Below are positions 38,870 through 47,776 of a stretch of DNA of 64,000 bases, in pieces (position 1 is the stretch's first letter; each line of letters begins with the position of its first letter). The stretch spans positions 1,550,001-1,614,000 of the forward strand of contig NZ_CP046606.1 of assembly GCF_030408355.1 (NCBI RefSeq). Reading direction: 5' to 3'. The translations under genes and the position numbers were made by a program. Under the pieces are notes generated by a model. That model was not told the DNA's origin. It saw only the letters and a list, made by a program, of their open reading frames with translations, and did no database searches. The stretch comes from Corynebacterium afermentans subsp. afermentans (GTDB lineage: Bacteria; Actinomycetota; Actinomycetes; Mycobacteriales; Mycobacteriaceae).

Positions 38870-40390
38870 CTACCTAAGCGTATGCCCTCGAAGGAGCGCC
38901 TCCGCCACCACCCATAGCCGGGCGGCGTTGGAAGCCTTGACCAGCACAACATCCCGGTCGTCGCGCTCGCGCCAATTGTCCTCCCCTGCTGGCGCGGACG
39001 ACAACAGCTCGCGCACGGCCTGCGCGGCTTCGTCGGTGTCGGTGACGGCGGTGGTGTGGATGCCTCTGTCCCCGGCACGCTGAGTCAGCGCTGCCATCGC
39101 GTCGGACTTGCCGACGGCCACAAGGTGCGTCACCCGGTAGCGCGCCAACTCGTCCGCGAGCAGCGCATGCTCCTGCGTGGCGCCCGCGCCAAGCTCGCTC
39201 ATCTCGCCGAGCACGGCCACCGAGCGCACGCCCGGGCGGGCAGCGGCGGTATAGCCCAGCGCAGCGATGGCCGCGCGCATGGATTCGGGGTTGGCGTTGT
39301 AGGCGTCGTTGATCACGGTCACGCCGTCGGCGCGCGTGTTGACGTCCATGCGGTTGACGGACACCGAACTCGCCGCGGAAAGCGCCTCGGCCACGGTGGC
39401 TGCGTCCATGCCCAGCTCCGTGCCCACGGCCGCCGCGGCGAGCGCGTTGCCCACCTGGTGCGCGCCGAACACGCCAAGCGTGACGCGCTGCGGCTGCTCG
39501 TTCGGGGTGTGCATAGTAAAGGACGCGCGAGCAACCGCGTCGAGCTCGACGCCCGTAGCGTAGTAGTCTGCGGCCGTGTTGCCGGATTTGGAGAAGGTGA
39601 CCACGCGCGCGTCCGTGCGGTCGGCCATGCCGGCGACGAGCTCGTCGTCCGCGTTGAGCACTGCGACGCCGGTGTCAGGCAGCGCCTCCACCAGCTCCCC
39701 CTTCGCCTTTGCGATGTTTTCGCGGGAGCCGAACTCGCCGATGTGCGCGGAGCCGACGTTGAGCACCACGCCGATCTTCGGCGGCGCGATGGCGGCCAGA
39801 TGCGCGATGTGGCCGACGCCGCGCGCCGACATCTCCGCGACCAGAAAGTCTGTGTCTTCGGTGCAGCGCAGCACCGTGTACGGGTGGCCGATCTCGTTGT
39901 TGAAGCTGCCCGGGGGCGCCACCGTCTCGCCGGCGCGCGAGAGCACAGCCGCGATGAGGTCCTTCGTCGACGTCTTGCCCGCAGACCCCGTCACACCGAC
40001 GATGGTCAGCCCGTGCGCGGCCGTCAGCTCTCGCGCGACAGCGGACGCCAGCTTGGACATGCCGGCCACCACGCCCGCCGCGGAGCCGTCCGGGTCGTTC
40101 GCCGCCAGGTCCGAGTTGTCGCCTTCGCGGGGCGGCAGCTTCTCGACGATCACCGAAGGCCTGCCCACCTCCCTCGTCGTCAACGACGCGGCGGCGCCGG
40201 CCTCGGCGGCCTTGTCCACGAAGTCGTGCCCGTCCACGCGCGCGCCCGGGAAGGCGACGAAGAGCCCGCCGGGGCCGATTTTGCGCGAATCGAACTCCAC
40301 AAACCCGGTGACGTGCGTGTCCGGGTCTGCTTCCGGGCTCAAGCGCCCGCCGGTGATCTCGGCGATGCGCGCCAGCGTCATGTCGATCAT
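38870..40390 (-). CDS. murF: UDP-N-acetylmuramoyl-tripeptide--D-alanyl-D-alanine ligase MurF
   Basis: A 506-residue Mur ligase adding D-Ala-D-Ala. P-loop VGVTGSAGKTSTKDLIAAVL (~131-150), MSARGVGHIAHLAAIAPP (~181-198) and the C-terminal NDAYNANPESMRAAI (~355-369) are typical. ATG 40390 overlaps the murE TGA (ATGA), so translation is probably coupled; an ATG three codons later (40381) is an alternative. The C-terminal part has low-complexity Ala/Glu stretches. Confidence 0.95.
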   Translation of the reverse strand: MIDMTLARIAEITGGRLSPEADPDTHVTGFVEFDSRKIGPGGLFVAFPGARVDGHDFVDKAAEAGAAASLTTREVGRPSVIVEKLPPREGDNSDLAANDPDGSAAGVVAGMSKLASAVARELTAAHGLTIVGVTGSAGKTSTKDLIAAVLSRAGETVAPPGSFNNEIGHPYTVLRCTEDTDFLVAEMSARGVGHIAHLAAIAPPKIGVVLNVGSAHIGEFGSRENIAKAKGELVEALPDTGVAVLNADDELVAGMADRTDARVVTFSKSGNTAADYYATGVELDAVARASFTMHTPNEQPQRVTLGVFGAHQVGNALAAAAVGTELGMDAATVAEALSAASSVSVNRMDVNTRADGVTVINDAYNANPESMRAAIAALGYTAAARPGVRSVAVLGEMSELGAGATQEHALLADELARYRVTHLVAVGKSDAMAALTQRAGDRGIHTTAVTDTDEAAQAVRELLSSAPAGEDNWRERDDRDVVLVKASNAARLWVVAEALLRGHTLR

Positions 40391-41871
40391 GCTCGAGATT
40401 GCCTTTCTGTGATTGCCCTGCGCATCTCTTCGCGGTCGTCGAAGTGCAGTTTCTCGGTGCCTACGAGCTGGCCGACTTCGTGGCCCTTGCCCACCACGAT
40501 CACGGCGTCGCCTGGTTGCGCCCACTCGACGAGCGCGTCGATGGCCTTGCCGCGGGGGCTGACTTCGACAATTTCAGCGTCCGCGTCGGCTTCGCGCGCG
40601 CCAGCGAGCACTGCGGCGCGGATGGCGGCGGGATCCTCGGTGCGCGGGTTATCGTCGGTGACCACCACGAAGTCTGCGCTCTTGGCGGCCTCGGCCCCCA
40701 TCAGAGGGCGTTTGGAGGAATCCCGGTCGCCGCCCGCGCCGACGGCCACGCCGATGCGGCCTTCAACCTGTCCGCGCAGGGTAGCCAGCACCGCGCCGAT
40801 GGCGGCCGGCTTGTGGGCGTAGTCCACGACGGCGACGAAGGGCTGCCCTTCGTCGATACGCTCCATGCGCCCCGGCACTGCCGCTTGCTCCAGGCCGTGC
40901 AAAAACGGTGCAAGTTCCACACCAGCGGTTGTCGCGACCGCCGCTGCGAGTGCCGCGTTGGCCACGTTGAACGCGCCGGGCATAGGCAGGGTGAACTCGT
41001 AAGTGTCGTCGGCGGTGAGCTGGATGCGTTGGCGGCCTTGGTCGTCGATACGCACAAGTTCCGCGGTCACATCAGCGTCGCCCGTCGTGGCGACGGTGAC
41101 CGGCGCCTCGGCGAGCTCGGCCATGCGCTGGCCCCACTCGTCATCGACGCAGACGACGCTGCGCTTGGCGCGCATCTCGCTGTCCGGTTCGAAGAACAGC
41201 GCCTTCGCCTGGAAGTAATCCTCCATGGTCGGGTGGAAATCCAGATGGTCCTGCGAGAGGTTCGTAAACGCCGCGACGTCGAAGTCCGAACCGGTGACGC
41301 GGCCCAGCATCAGCGCGTGGGAGGAGACCTCCATGACCACGTGCGTGACGCCCTCATCACGCATCTGCGCGAAAAGCCGCTGCAGCATCGGCGCCTCGGG
41401 CGTGGTCAGTTCCGTGGCCACGTCGCGGCCCATGATCTTCGTGCCGGTGGTGCCGATCAGCCCCACCTTGCAGCGGGCAGCGGTCAGCCCCTTTTCCAGC
41501 ATGTACGTGGTGGTGGTTTTGCCGGAGGTGCCGGTCACACCGAGGAGCGTGAAGCTTTGCGACGGCTGCCCGTACACCTCAGCCGCCACATGCCCCAAGA
41601 TGGCCCGCACGTCATCGACCACTAGCACCGGGCGGTGGTCGGCCGTCTGCTGGATAATCGCCAGGCCGGCCTCGTCGGTAAGTATGGCTCCCGCGGCGGA
41701 GTCGAACGCGTAAGTCGCGCCGTGCACCCGGGTGCCGGGCAGCGCGGCGAACAGGCCACCGGGCTCGACGTTCTGCGAATCCAGGCCCACGAACGTCACC
41801 GGCGCATCCGAGCTCGGCGGGTTAACAATGCGCGCGCCAGCGATGTCGGCGAGTTGCTGCAAGCTTGTCAT
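40387..41871 (-). CDS. murE: UDP-N-acetylmuramoyl-tripeptide synthetase MurE (meso-DAP type)
   Basis: A 494-residue Mur ligase adding the third residue of the stem peptide. The P-loop is LGVTGTSGKTTTTYML (~108-123). The amino-acid selectivity motif TDDNPRTEDP (~404-413) contains DNPR, diagnostic for meso-diaminopimelate, matching a corynebacterial A1-gamma wall. ATG 41871 is chosen because GGAGG lies 10 nt upstream; the TTG three codons before is too close to that site. It is coupled to murF downstream. Confidence 0.95.
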   Translation of the reverse strand: MTSLQQLADIAGARIVNPPSSDAPVTFVGLDSQNVEPGGLFAALPGTRVHGATYAFDSAAGAILTDEAGLAIIQQTADHRPVLVVDDVRAILGHVAAEVYGQPSQSFTLLGVTGTSGKTTTTYMLEKGLTAARCKVGLIGTTGTKIMGRDVATELTTPEAPMLQRLFAQMRDEGVTHVVMEVSSHALMLGRVTGSDFDVAAFTNLSQDHLDFHPTMEDYFQAKALFFEPDSEMRAKRSVVCVDDEWGQRMAELAEAPVTVATTGDADVTAELVRIDDQGRQRIQLTADDTYEFTLPMPGAFNVANAALAAAVATTAGVELAPFLHGLEQAAVPGRMERIDEGQPFVAVVDYAHKPAAIGAVLATLRGQVEGRIGVAVGAGGDRDSSKRPLMGAEAAKSADFVVVTDDNPRTEDPAAIRAAVLAGAREADADAEIVEVSPRGKAIDALVEWAQPGDAVIVVGKGHEVGQLVGTEKLHFDDREEMRRAITERQSRA

Positions 41872-41892
41872 GTTTTTCAAACCTCCATCTGT

Positions 41893-43875
41893 CTACTGGC
41901 CCTGCAACGGGTACGGCTCCGCCGGCGGGCTCAGCGGCACGTTCTCACGGTTGAGCAACCATCCCGAAATCTGCTTGAAAATCGGGGCTGCGGACTGCCC
42001 ACCGTTGCCGCCCTCGAGCACGCCGCGCTGTGGCTCGTCCAGCATGATGGCGACGACGAAGCGCGGGTCGTCCGCGGGTGCGACACCGGCGAAGGTGATC
42101 CAGTAGGCGCTGTTGGAATACGCGCCGGTGTCCGGATTGACCTTCTGTGCGGTGCCGGTCTTGCCGGAGAACTGGTAGCCCTCCAGATTGTTGCCCTGGG
42201 CAGTTCCGTTGTTGACACCTGCCGGGTCCTCCTGGAACGCGGCGCGGAACATATCCAGTGTGGTGTGCGCGGCCTCCTCGCTGATCACGCGGGTGCGCTG
42301 CGGTTCCTCCTGCGGGATCTCTTCGCCGTCCGGGCCGGTGATCTTGTGGATGATGCGCGGCTCGATCCGCTCGCCCTCATTCGCGATGGTCTGGAACACC
42401 CCGGCCATTTGCAGCGTGGTCCAGCTCATGCCCTGGCCGATGGGCAGGTTGGCAAACGTGCCGCCGGACCACTGTTCCAGCACAGGAAGCAGGCCCGCGG
42501 ACTCGTTGGGCAGCTCAATGCCGGTGCCCTGGCCGATGCCGAAGCGGTTCAGGTAATCCCAAAACCTCTCCTCCCCCAGGCGCTGGGCCAGCTGGAGCGT
42601 GCCCACGTTGGAGGACTTACCGAAGATACCCGCGGTGGTGTACGGCACCACGCCGTGATCCCACGCGTCGCGCACCGTAATGCCCGCCATGTCGATGGAG
42701 CCCGGGACTTGGTGCACCTCGAACGGGTCGGTCAGCCCCTGGTCAATTGCCGCGGCTGCGGTGATCACCTTTGCCACGGAGCCGGGTTCGAAGGGGTGCG
42801 ACACGCTCGGGTTTTCAAAGTCCTTGCCCTGCTTCACCTGCTGGTCCACGTTGCCGTTCGGGTTGATCGTGTCGGTGTTGGCCATCGCCAGCACTTCGCC
42901 CGTGTGGGTGTCCAGGACCACCGCCTGGGCTTCCTTCGCCAGTGAGTTGGCCTTGGCCTGTTCCAGGGTCTGCTGGACGTAGGTCTGCAGGTCCAGGTCG
43001 ATAGTCAGCTCGATCTGCGCACCGCCGACGGCCGGAACGACGTCGCGAAGCGAGCCCGGAATCGACTGGCCGTTCGCGGACACGTCCTCGGTGGAACGGC
43101 CGTCGATGCCTGTCAGGTCCGCGTCGCGGGAGGCTTCCATGCCGAACTGCCCCTGGCCGTCCATGGAGACCTTGCCAATGATGTTCTCGCCGACCGCGCC
43201 ATTCGGGTACTGGCGGATGTCCTGGTGGTCCGCCGCGATGCCGTGGAATGCCTCCGCGACGGTTGCGGCCACGTCCGGGTCGACGTTGCGCACCAGCACC
43301 TCGTAGCTGGAGTCCGCATGCAACTTGTCCAGGATCTCCTTGGCGCTGACCTGGCCGACCTTAGTGGTCGGATCGCCGGTGGCGGTGTTCGCTGGGGCGT
43401 CACGCACCACTTCTCCGTCGCCGATCATCCCCGGGATCTCGTTCGCCATGGTGCGCAGCACGTCCTCGACGCGTGCGTCCACCTGGGCTGCAATCTCCTC
43501 CGCGGACAGCCCGTCTACACGCATCTCCAGTTCCTGCTGCTCTTTGAGCTCCCTGCGCAGTTGCACGGGGGACACGGTCAGGGAGCGGGCTTGCATGGTG
43601 TAGGCCATCTTGTTGCCGTCGCGGTCTAAGATCTCGCCACGGCGCGCACGGTCCACGTAGGTGCGGCTGCGCTGGTCGTTAGCTTGCTCACGTAGTTCGT
43701 CGCCGATAATCACCTGCACCCAGAACAGGCGGCCAATGAGCAGGGCTGCCACCGCCAAAAAAGCGATGCCGAGCCAGTACACACGCTTACCCGTAATCTG
43801 CTTCTGTGAAGCCTGCGCAGGATTCGTCCCCTTTTTCTCTGGCTTTACCTGCGCATTCGCGCTAGTGCGTGGCAC
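41893..43875 (-). CDS. ftsI: Septal penicillin-binding protein FtsI (PBP3, class B transpeptidase)
   Basis: A 660-residue transpeptidase. A cytoplasmic N-terminus and one TM (VYWLGIAFLAVAALLIGRLF, ~32-51) precede the dimerisation domain. The active-site triads are all intact: SVAK in HPFEPGSVAKVI (~363-374), SSN in FGKSSNVGTL (~418-427) and KTG in FSGKTGTAQK (~571-580). No PASTA domains are seen. It pairs with FtsW for septal synthesis and follows ftsL. Confidence 0.95.
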   Translation of the reverse strand: MPRTSANAQVKPEKKGTNPAQASQKQITGKRVYWLGIAFLAVAALLIGRLFWVQVIIGDELREQANDQRSRTYVDRARRGEILDRDGNKMAYTMQARSLTVSPVQLRRELKEQQELEMRVDGLSAEEIAAQVDARVEDVLRTMANEIPGMIGDGEVVRDAPANTATGDPTTKVGQVSAKEILDKLHADSSYEVLVRNVDPDVAATVAEAFHGIAADHQDIRQYPNGAVGENIIGKVSMDGQGQFGMEASRDADLTGIDGRSTEDVSANGQSIPGSLRDVVPAVGGAQIELTIDLDLQTYVQQTLEQAKANSLAKEAQAVVLDTHTGEVLAMANTDTINPNGNVDQQVKQGKDFENPSVSHPFEPGSVAKVITAAAAIDQGLTDPFEVHQVPGSIDMAGITVRDAWDHGVVPYTTAGIFGKSSNVGTLQLAQRLGEERFWDYLNRFGIGQGTGIELPNESAGLLPVLEQWSGGTFANLPIGQGMSWTTLQMAGVFQTIANEGERIEPRIIHKITGPDGEEIPQEEPQRTRVISEEAAHTTLDMFRAAFQEDPAGVNNGTAQGNNLEGYQFSGKTGTAQKVNPDTGAYSNSAYWITFAGVAPADDPRFVVAIMLDEPQRGVLEGGNGGQSAAPIFKQISGWLLNRENVPLSPPAEPYPLQGQ

Positions 43876-43972
43876 TGCTCACCTCCCTGTCCACTGACTG
43901 GTACCCGCCGTTAACGTCGACAACCATCATGCCCCGCCCCCGGGCAGATACCTAGGTGCGCCACGCCAGCTG

Positions 43973-44626
43973 TCAGGGCCGGGCCGCAACGTTTGCCTGG
44001 TACGGCGCAAGACTGTCAATGCGCGGTGCGTTCGCGGTGCGGCCCGGGCGCTGCGTCAGCGCATCCTCGAGCTCCTTCGTCGCGCGGTCGTCGGAGGATG
44101 CGCGGGAAGCCGGGCGGCCATCGCCGTTGACGTCCACCAGCTTGGAGGCGGACTCCGGGTTATACGGGCGCTGCTCCTCAGCGTGGCCCTCTTCATTGAC
44201 CGCTACAACACCCGGCTCGCCAGCGAGCACCATGCCCATGGAATCCGCGCGCTGCGCAAGAGCTGCCGAGGAACGGCGGTCCTCCAGATCCCGGTTGAGG
44301 GACTCGACCTCGTCGACCAGCTGCTGCTCCTTGGCCTGCAGCTTCTGGATTGCGAAGGTCTGCGTGGTGGCGATGCCGGAGAGGATCATCGCCGCGGCGA
44401 TGCCGATGACCAGCAGCGGCAACGCGATCTGGGACAGCGAAGAGAACTTCGAGCGCACCCGTGTGGTGGCCACGCGGCGTCCGCGGACGGACACCACCTG
44501 GTTGGACCCCAAACGGCCGCGGGACCGCGGGTGCTCCACATGTGGCTTCACGCCAGGCATGGTGCGGCGGGCTGTGCGGGTCTGGTTACGTGTCAGCGTT
44601 GCCGATCGCGTTGCTCGTGCGGCCAT
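43973..44626 (-). CDS. ftsL: FtsL-like divisome protein
   Basis: A 217-residue bitopic protein in the invariant position between rsmH and ftsI. A basic cytoplasmic N-terminus (~70 residues) leads to one TM (IALPLLVIGIAAAMILSGIA, ~67-86) and a coiled coil with leucine-zipper spacing (AIQKLQAKEQQLVDEVESL, then NRDLEDRRSSAALAQRA). The C-terminal extension (~140-217) is longer than in E. coli FtsL. The call rests on topology and synteny, since FtsL is poorly conserved in sequence. Confidence 0.85.
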   Translation of the reverse strand: MAARATRSATLTRNQTRTARRTMPGVKPHVEHPRSRGRLGSNQVVSVRGRRVATTRVRSKFSSLSQIALPLLVIGIAAAMILSGIATTQTFAIQKLQAKEQQLVDEVESLNRDLEDRRSSAALAQRADSMGMVLAGEPGVVAVNEEGHAEEQRPYNPESASKLVDVNGDGRPASRASSDDRATKELEDALTQRPGRTANAPRIDSLAPYQANVAARP

Positions 44627-44647
44627 GGTGTCCGTCCTTTGTCGGGC

Positions 44648-45661
44648 TTAGAGGGTGGGTTGGGATGGGCTGAGTTTTTCAATGCAACGCACCCTCACGG
44701 GCGCGGCGCGGGGGTTGCGTTCGATTTCGTCTGCCGGGGCCTTCTCCGCGCCGCGGGTGACGGTACGGAACTCCGGTTCGGTGCCCGGCAGATCCATCGG
44801 CAGGCCAGCCGGGGTCTTCGATGTGGTGAGCTCGTTGAACGCGGCTTTGACAATCTTGTCTTCCAGGGACTGGTAGCTCATGAACACCGCACGCCCGCCG
44901 ACACCAAGCAGGTTGGTGATCACGGGCACGACGTTTTCCACCGCCTCGAGCTCGCGGTTGACCTCGATGCGCAGCGCCTGAAATGTGCGCTTGGCGGGGT
45001 GGCCGCCGGTGCGGCGGGTCGCCGCCGGGATGGTGGCGTACAGCAGCTCCACCAAACGCGCGGCGCGGTCGAACGGCTCGCGGTCACGCTCTGCGATGAC
45101 GGCGGATGCGATCTTGCCGGCGAAACGTTCGTCGCCATACGTCTTCAAAATCCGGGCCAGATCGCCGTGGCTGTAGGTATTGAGCACCTCGGCCGCGGTA
45201 ATGCCCTGCGTTTGGTCCATGCGCATATCCAGCGGGGCGTCGCCGCGGTAGGAAAAGCCACGTTCCTGCTGGTCCAGCTGCATAGAGGACACCCCTAGGT
45301 CGAACAAGGCGCCCGCGATGCCGTGCTCGCGGGCGGTGTCGAAGATCTCGCCGGTGTTGTTCGCCACCACCTCGTCGACATGGTCGAAGCGGGACTGCAC
45401 TGCGGTGAAGCGATCTTTGAAAGGCGCCAAACGTTCCGACGCCTGACGCAACGCGTTCGGATCCCTGTCCACACCGATCACGCGGGCGTTCGGGAACACG
45501 TTGAGGAAGTGCTCTGTGTGGCCTCCGGCGCCGAGCGTGCCGTCGATAAGCACTGCATTTGCCCCGAACGCCTCGACGCTGGGCGCGAGCAGTTCAGCCA
45601 TGCGGTCGCGCATGACGGGGACGTGACCGTGCGGGTCGTCAGCGAGCGTGAAGTCCGCCAT
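44648..45661 (-). CDS. rsmH: 16S rRNA (cytosine-1402-N4)-methyltransferase RsmH (MraW)
   Basis: A 337-residue SAM-dependent methyltransferase acting on C1402 in the ribosomal P site. [14 protein letters not shown] (~7-20), the SAM motif [16 protein letters not shown] (~39-54), [19 protein letters not shown] (~141-159) and [19 protein letters not shown] (~228-246) are family hallmarks. GGAGGG precedes the ATG. The 191-nt gap back to mraZ may hold a second promoter. Confidence 0.96.
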   Translation of the reverse strand: MADFTLADDPHGHVPVMRDRMAELLAPSVEAFGANAVLIDGTLGAGGHTEHFLNVFPNARVIGVDRDPNALRQASERLAPFKDRFTAVQSRFDHVDEVVANNTGEIFDTAREHGIAGALFDLGVSSMQLDQQERGFSYRGDAPLDMRMDQTQGITAAEVLNTYSHGDLARILKTYGDERFAGKIASAVIAERDREPFDRAARLVELLYATIPAATRRTGGHPAKRTFQALRIEVNRELEAVENVVPVITNLLGVGGRAVFMSYQSLEDKIVKAAFNELTTSKTPAGLPMDLPGTEPEFRTVTRGAEKAPADEIERNPRAAPVRVRCIEKLSPSQPTL

Positions 45662-45852
45662 GCCATGCCCTCCGTGTCCCTCGTAGTGTCCCTAGCTCGT
45701 GCGGTGTGTAAGCGTTATCAGCGCGGGGAGCGCATAGGGCCCTGCCCGGGGCGGCTGTTCTGATGTCGGGGAAGTACACCAGAACGCTTCTCGCCCCGGA
45801 CAGAGTCCGTACACGCTCTCCGTAGTCGATGCCTGCTGCCGGGTAGTCAGCC

Positions 45853-46287
45853 CTACAGCAGACCGGAGAGAATGTCGTCGTCATCCGCCGCGGAGAACGC
45901 GGCTTCAGTCTCTTCTTGATACTTGTTCCAGGACTCGAGGTCCCAGATCTCGAGAAAATCCACCGAACCGATGACCACGCACTCCTTGGAAAGGTTCGCG
46001 TAATCGCGGTGCGCCGGAGACAGGGTGATTCGCCCAGACCCGTCGGGCGTTTGCTCATCCGCGCTGGCGGCCAGGTTGCGGATAAATGCGCGCGCCTTGG
46101 GGTTTGTGCGGGATGCCGCTGCGGCCTTGCGGGCGCGGCCGGCGAACTCATCGCGCGGGTAGACCGCTAACGAGTGATCCTGCCCCTTGGTCACCATCAG
46201 CCCGTCCGCGAGGTCCTCACGGAACTTCGCGGGGAGCGTTAAGCGACCTTTGTCGTCGAGCTTGGGAGTGTAGGTTCCCAGAAACAT
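45853..46287 (-). CDS. mraZ: Transcriptional regulator MraZ
   Basis: A 144-residue protein with two AbrB-like SpoVT/MraZ half-domains: [19 protein letters not shown] (~7-25) and [20 protein letters not shown] (~76-95). MraZ binds TGGG-type direct repeats upstream of its own gene and controls the dcw operon. It is the first gene of the cluster. The matching operator is visible 108-132 nt upstream of the start. Confidence 0.95.
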   Translation of the reverse strand: MFLGTYTPKLDDKGRLTLPAKFREDLADGLMVTKGQDHSLAVYPRDEFAGRARKAAAASRTNPKARAFIRNLAASADEQTPDGSGRITLSPAHRDYANLSKECVVIGSVDFLEIWDLESWNKYQEETEAAFSAADDDDILSGLL

Positions 46288-46394
46288 CCGGCGACCTACC
46301 TTCCTTCGCTTTCAGACGTTGGCTGTGAAATTTTCTCGGCTTCGTTCCGTACCGCGCACGTAGTCAAGATGCGCACCACGTCACTCCGCTGGGC

Positions 46395-46419
46395 CCCACT
46401 TTAACCCACTTTCCCCCAC
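46395..46419 (-). promoter_or_regulatory. MraZ operator (three GTGGG repeats at 10-bp period)
   Basis: Minus-strand GTGGG boxes at 46415-46419, 46405-46409 and 46395-46399, each separated by exactly 5 nt (GGAAA and TTAAA), match the known MraZ-binding pattern TGGGN-N5-TGGGN-N5-TGGGN. Position upstream of mraZ supports autoregulation. Confidence 0.9.
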
Positions 46420-46644
46420 AAACGCCACACCTCGGCGATTATTTGTTCTGGCGTGTCCTGTTGTCGCAGTTCAAAGGATACTTTTCGCTGTGGGGAGTTT
46501 ACCCGTAATGTCGCACACCATCACTCACACATGCCACTTAAAACATCGTTATCCCCACACATCACGCGCTAAATGAGACGCTGATTCCCCACTTTCGACG
46601 CATATGGGGCGCCAGTGGGGAGAAGTGGGGGATTTAGGGAAAGC

Positions 46645-46681
46645 ACGAAAAAACGCCTTCCCGCTCTAACGGAAAGGCGTT
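46645..46681 (-). terminator. Intrinsic terminator of the DUF3040 gene
   Basis: Minus-strand AACGCCTTTCCG, loop TTAGAG, CGGGAAGGCGTT (one mismatch) followed by TTTTCG. It begins 22 nt after the stop at 46704. Confidence 0.88.
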
Positions 46682-46703
46682 GTCTGTGTGCGAAGCTTAA
46701 ACC

Positions 46704-47096
46704 TTACTGACGGTCCTCAAAGCGCCGACGGAAGCTCTCCTCCATGCTTGCGCTGCGCTGGGTGCGCGGCTTCGCTGGCCGCGACGCACGGGCAGACGAG
46801 GACGGCTGGTGCGTCGGAGTACGCAGGGCCATGATGCCGCCGAAGAGCATGACGGCGAAGCCGATGATGCTCAGCACAATCGTCCAGGTGCTCAGGCTCG
46901 CCAGTGCTACGCCGCCGAGCAGCAGCACGAGACCTAAGACAATCAGCGCGACGCTGCGCATGGTCAATTGGCCGGTCTTGGGTGCGGAACCGAAGCCAGA
47001 TTCAGTCACGACACTGCTGCCGAACTTCGGGTCGTCCGCGAAGAGAGACTGCTCAATTTCGCGCAACGCCCGCATTTCCTGCTCAGATAGAGACAC
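46704..47096 (-). CDS. DUF3040 membrane protein
   Basis: A 130-residue protein. The N-terminus SLSEQEMRALREIEQSLFADD (first ~22 residues, in two blocks) is the DUF3040 signature. Two TM helices follow (SVALIVLGLVLLLGGVALASL at ~47-67, TIVLSIIGFAVMLFGGIMAL at ~71-90), then a basic Ser/Arg tail. It is found beside mraZ across actinobacteria; function unknown. Confidence 0.9.
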   Translation of the reverse strand: MSLSEQEMRALREIEQSLFADDPKFGSSVVTESGFGSAPKTGQLTMRSVALIVLGLVLLLGGVALASLSTWTIVLSIIGFAVMLFGGIMALRTPTHQPSSSARASRPAKPRTQRSASMEESFRRRFEDRQ

Positions 47097-47186
47097 TGCT
47101 CACTCTCCAGATACCGATGGCGGACTGACATTATCCGTATAACGGCCATGGTACGCAGATTGTTCCCGTGCCCCACATCCATCCCG

Positions 47187-47624
47187 TTAAGCGACCATCG
47201 GCATCTCCCCTGCCCGGGTAGACAGATAGAACTCCTCCGCATCCGAGAGCAGCCGGTGCACCACAGCCGCACCTGGATCAGTTTCAATGCCGGACGCCAC
47301 CCTGCCGCGTTGCGTCGAATAGCGCTTGAACACAGTGGCCCAATGCGCCCCATCCTCACCCGTGAGCGCCAGTTTGTCCCACGCGCTTGTGGGAAGGCGC
47401 TTGCGCTTGCGCACGATCGGCGAGCTCACATTACGCGCCCCGGCAACCCGCAGCGCCGCACGATAAGCGTTTTCCATTGCCACGTCGTGGCGGCCCGCCT
47501 CGAAGTCATCGTGCGCCAGACCAATCAGTTCCTCGGCGGCCGCCAGGAATTGGTCGGCCTTACTTACACGCGCGCCCCGCCCGTACACTGCGCCGGTTGT
47601 TGCTGAAACTACGCTTCCCATCAT
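47187..47624 (-). CDS. SAV_6107-family HEPN domain protein
   Basis: A 145-residue all-helical protein. Its helix pair KADQFLAAAEELIGLAHDDF and ENAYRAALRVAGARN fits the HEPN-type SAV_6107 family found next to dcw clusters in actinobacteria. I do not see an intact RNase R-x4-6-H motif, so a nuclease role is not supported. ATG 47624 follows GGAGG. Two LexA-like boxes lie 50-98 nt upstream, which suggests control by DNA damage. Confidence 0.8.
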   Translation of the reverse strand: MMGSVVSATTGAVYGRGARVSKADQFLAAAEELIGLAHDDFEAGRHDVAMENAYRAALRVAGARNVSSPIVRKRKRLPTSAWDKLALTGEDGAHWATVFKRYSTQRGRVASGIETDPGAAVVHRLLSDAEEFYLSTRAGEMPMVA

Positions 47625-47673
47625 TGTGTCCTCCTGCGGAAACATCGCTTTTGTCTAAGTGATGGGGTCACCC

Positions 47674-47722
47674 TAAAACACCCGTTCGACACCACCCGAC
47701 GCCCATGGGAACACTCGTTCGA
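47674..47722 (-). promoter_or_regulatory. Two LexA/SOS-box-like sites upstream of the HEPN gene
   Basis: Minus-strand TCGAACGGGTGTTTTA (47674-47689) and TCGAACGAGTGTTCCC (47707-47722) each match 10 of 12 fixed positions of the actinobacterial SOS box TCGAAC-N4-GTTCGA. They share TCGAACGRGTGTT and are 33 bp apart (about three helical turns). They lie between the HEPN gene (minus) and the GNAT gene (plus), closest to the HEPN promoter. Confidence 0.55.
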
Positions 47723-47776
47723 ATCAATCTGTGGGTTCTTTCCACGCCGAGCACCCGCAAGTGATTCCATAGAGGG

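Larger units (their letters stand above)
46288..46703 (-). promoter_or_regulatory. 416-nt regulatory region upstream of mraZ
   Basis: No ORF is convincing here. The region is AT-richer than its surroundings and dense in GTGGGG hexamers. On the minus strand these are at 46394-46399, 46414-46419, 46553-46558 and 46587-46592 (with GTGGGT at 46404-46409). On the plus strand they are at 46490-46495, 46615-46620 and 46625-46630. The mraZ promoter must lie here. The DUF3040 terminator closes the far end. Confidence 0.75.

Noticed and set aside
46549..46557. DnaA box TTATCCCCA
   Set aside because: A single site with one mismatch to TTATCCACA, no companion boxes, and it is part of the GTGGGG field; no origin genes nearby.
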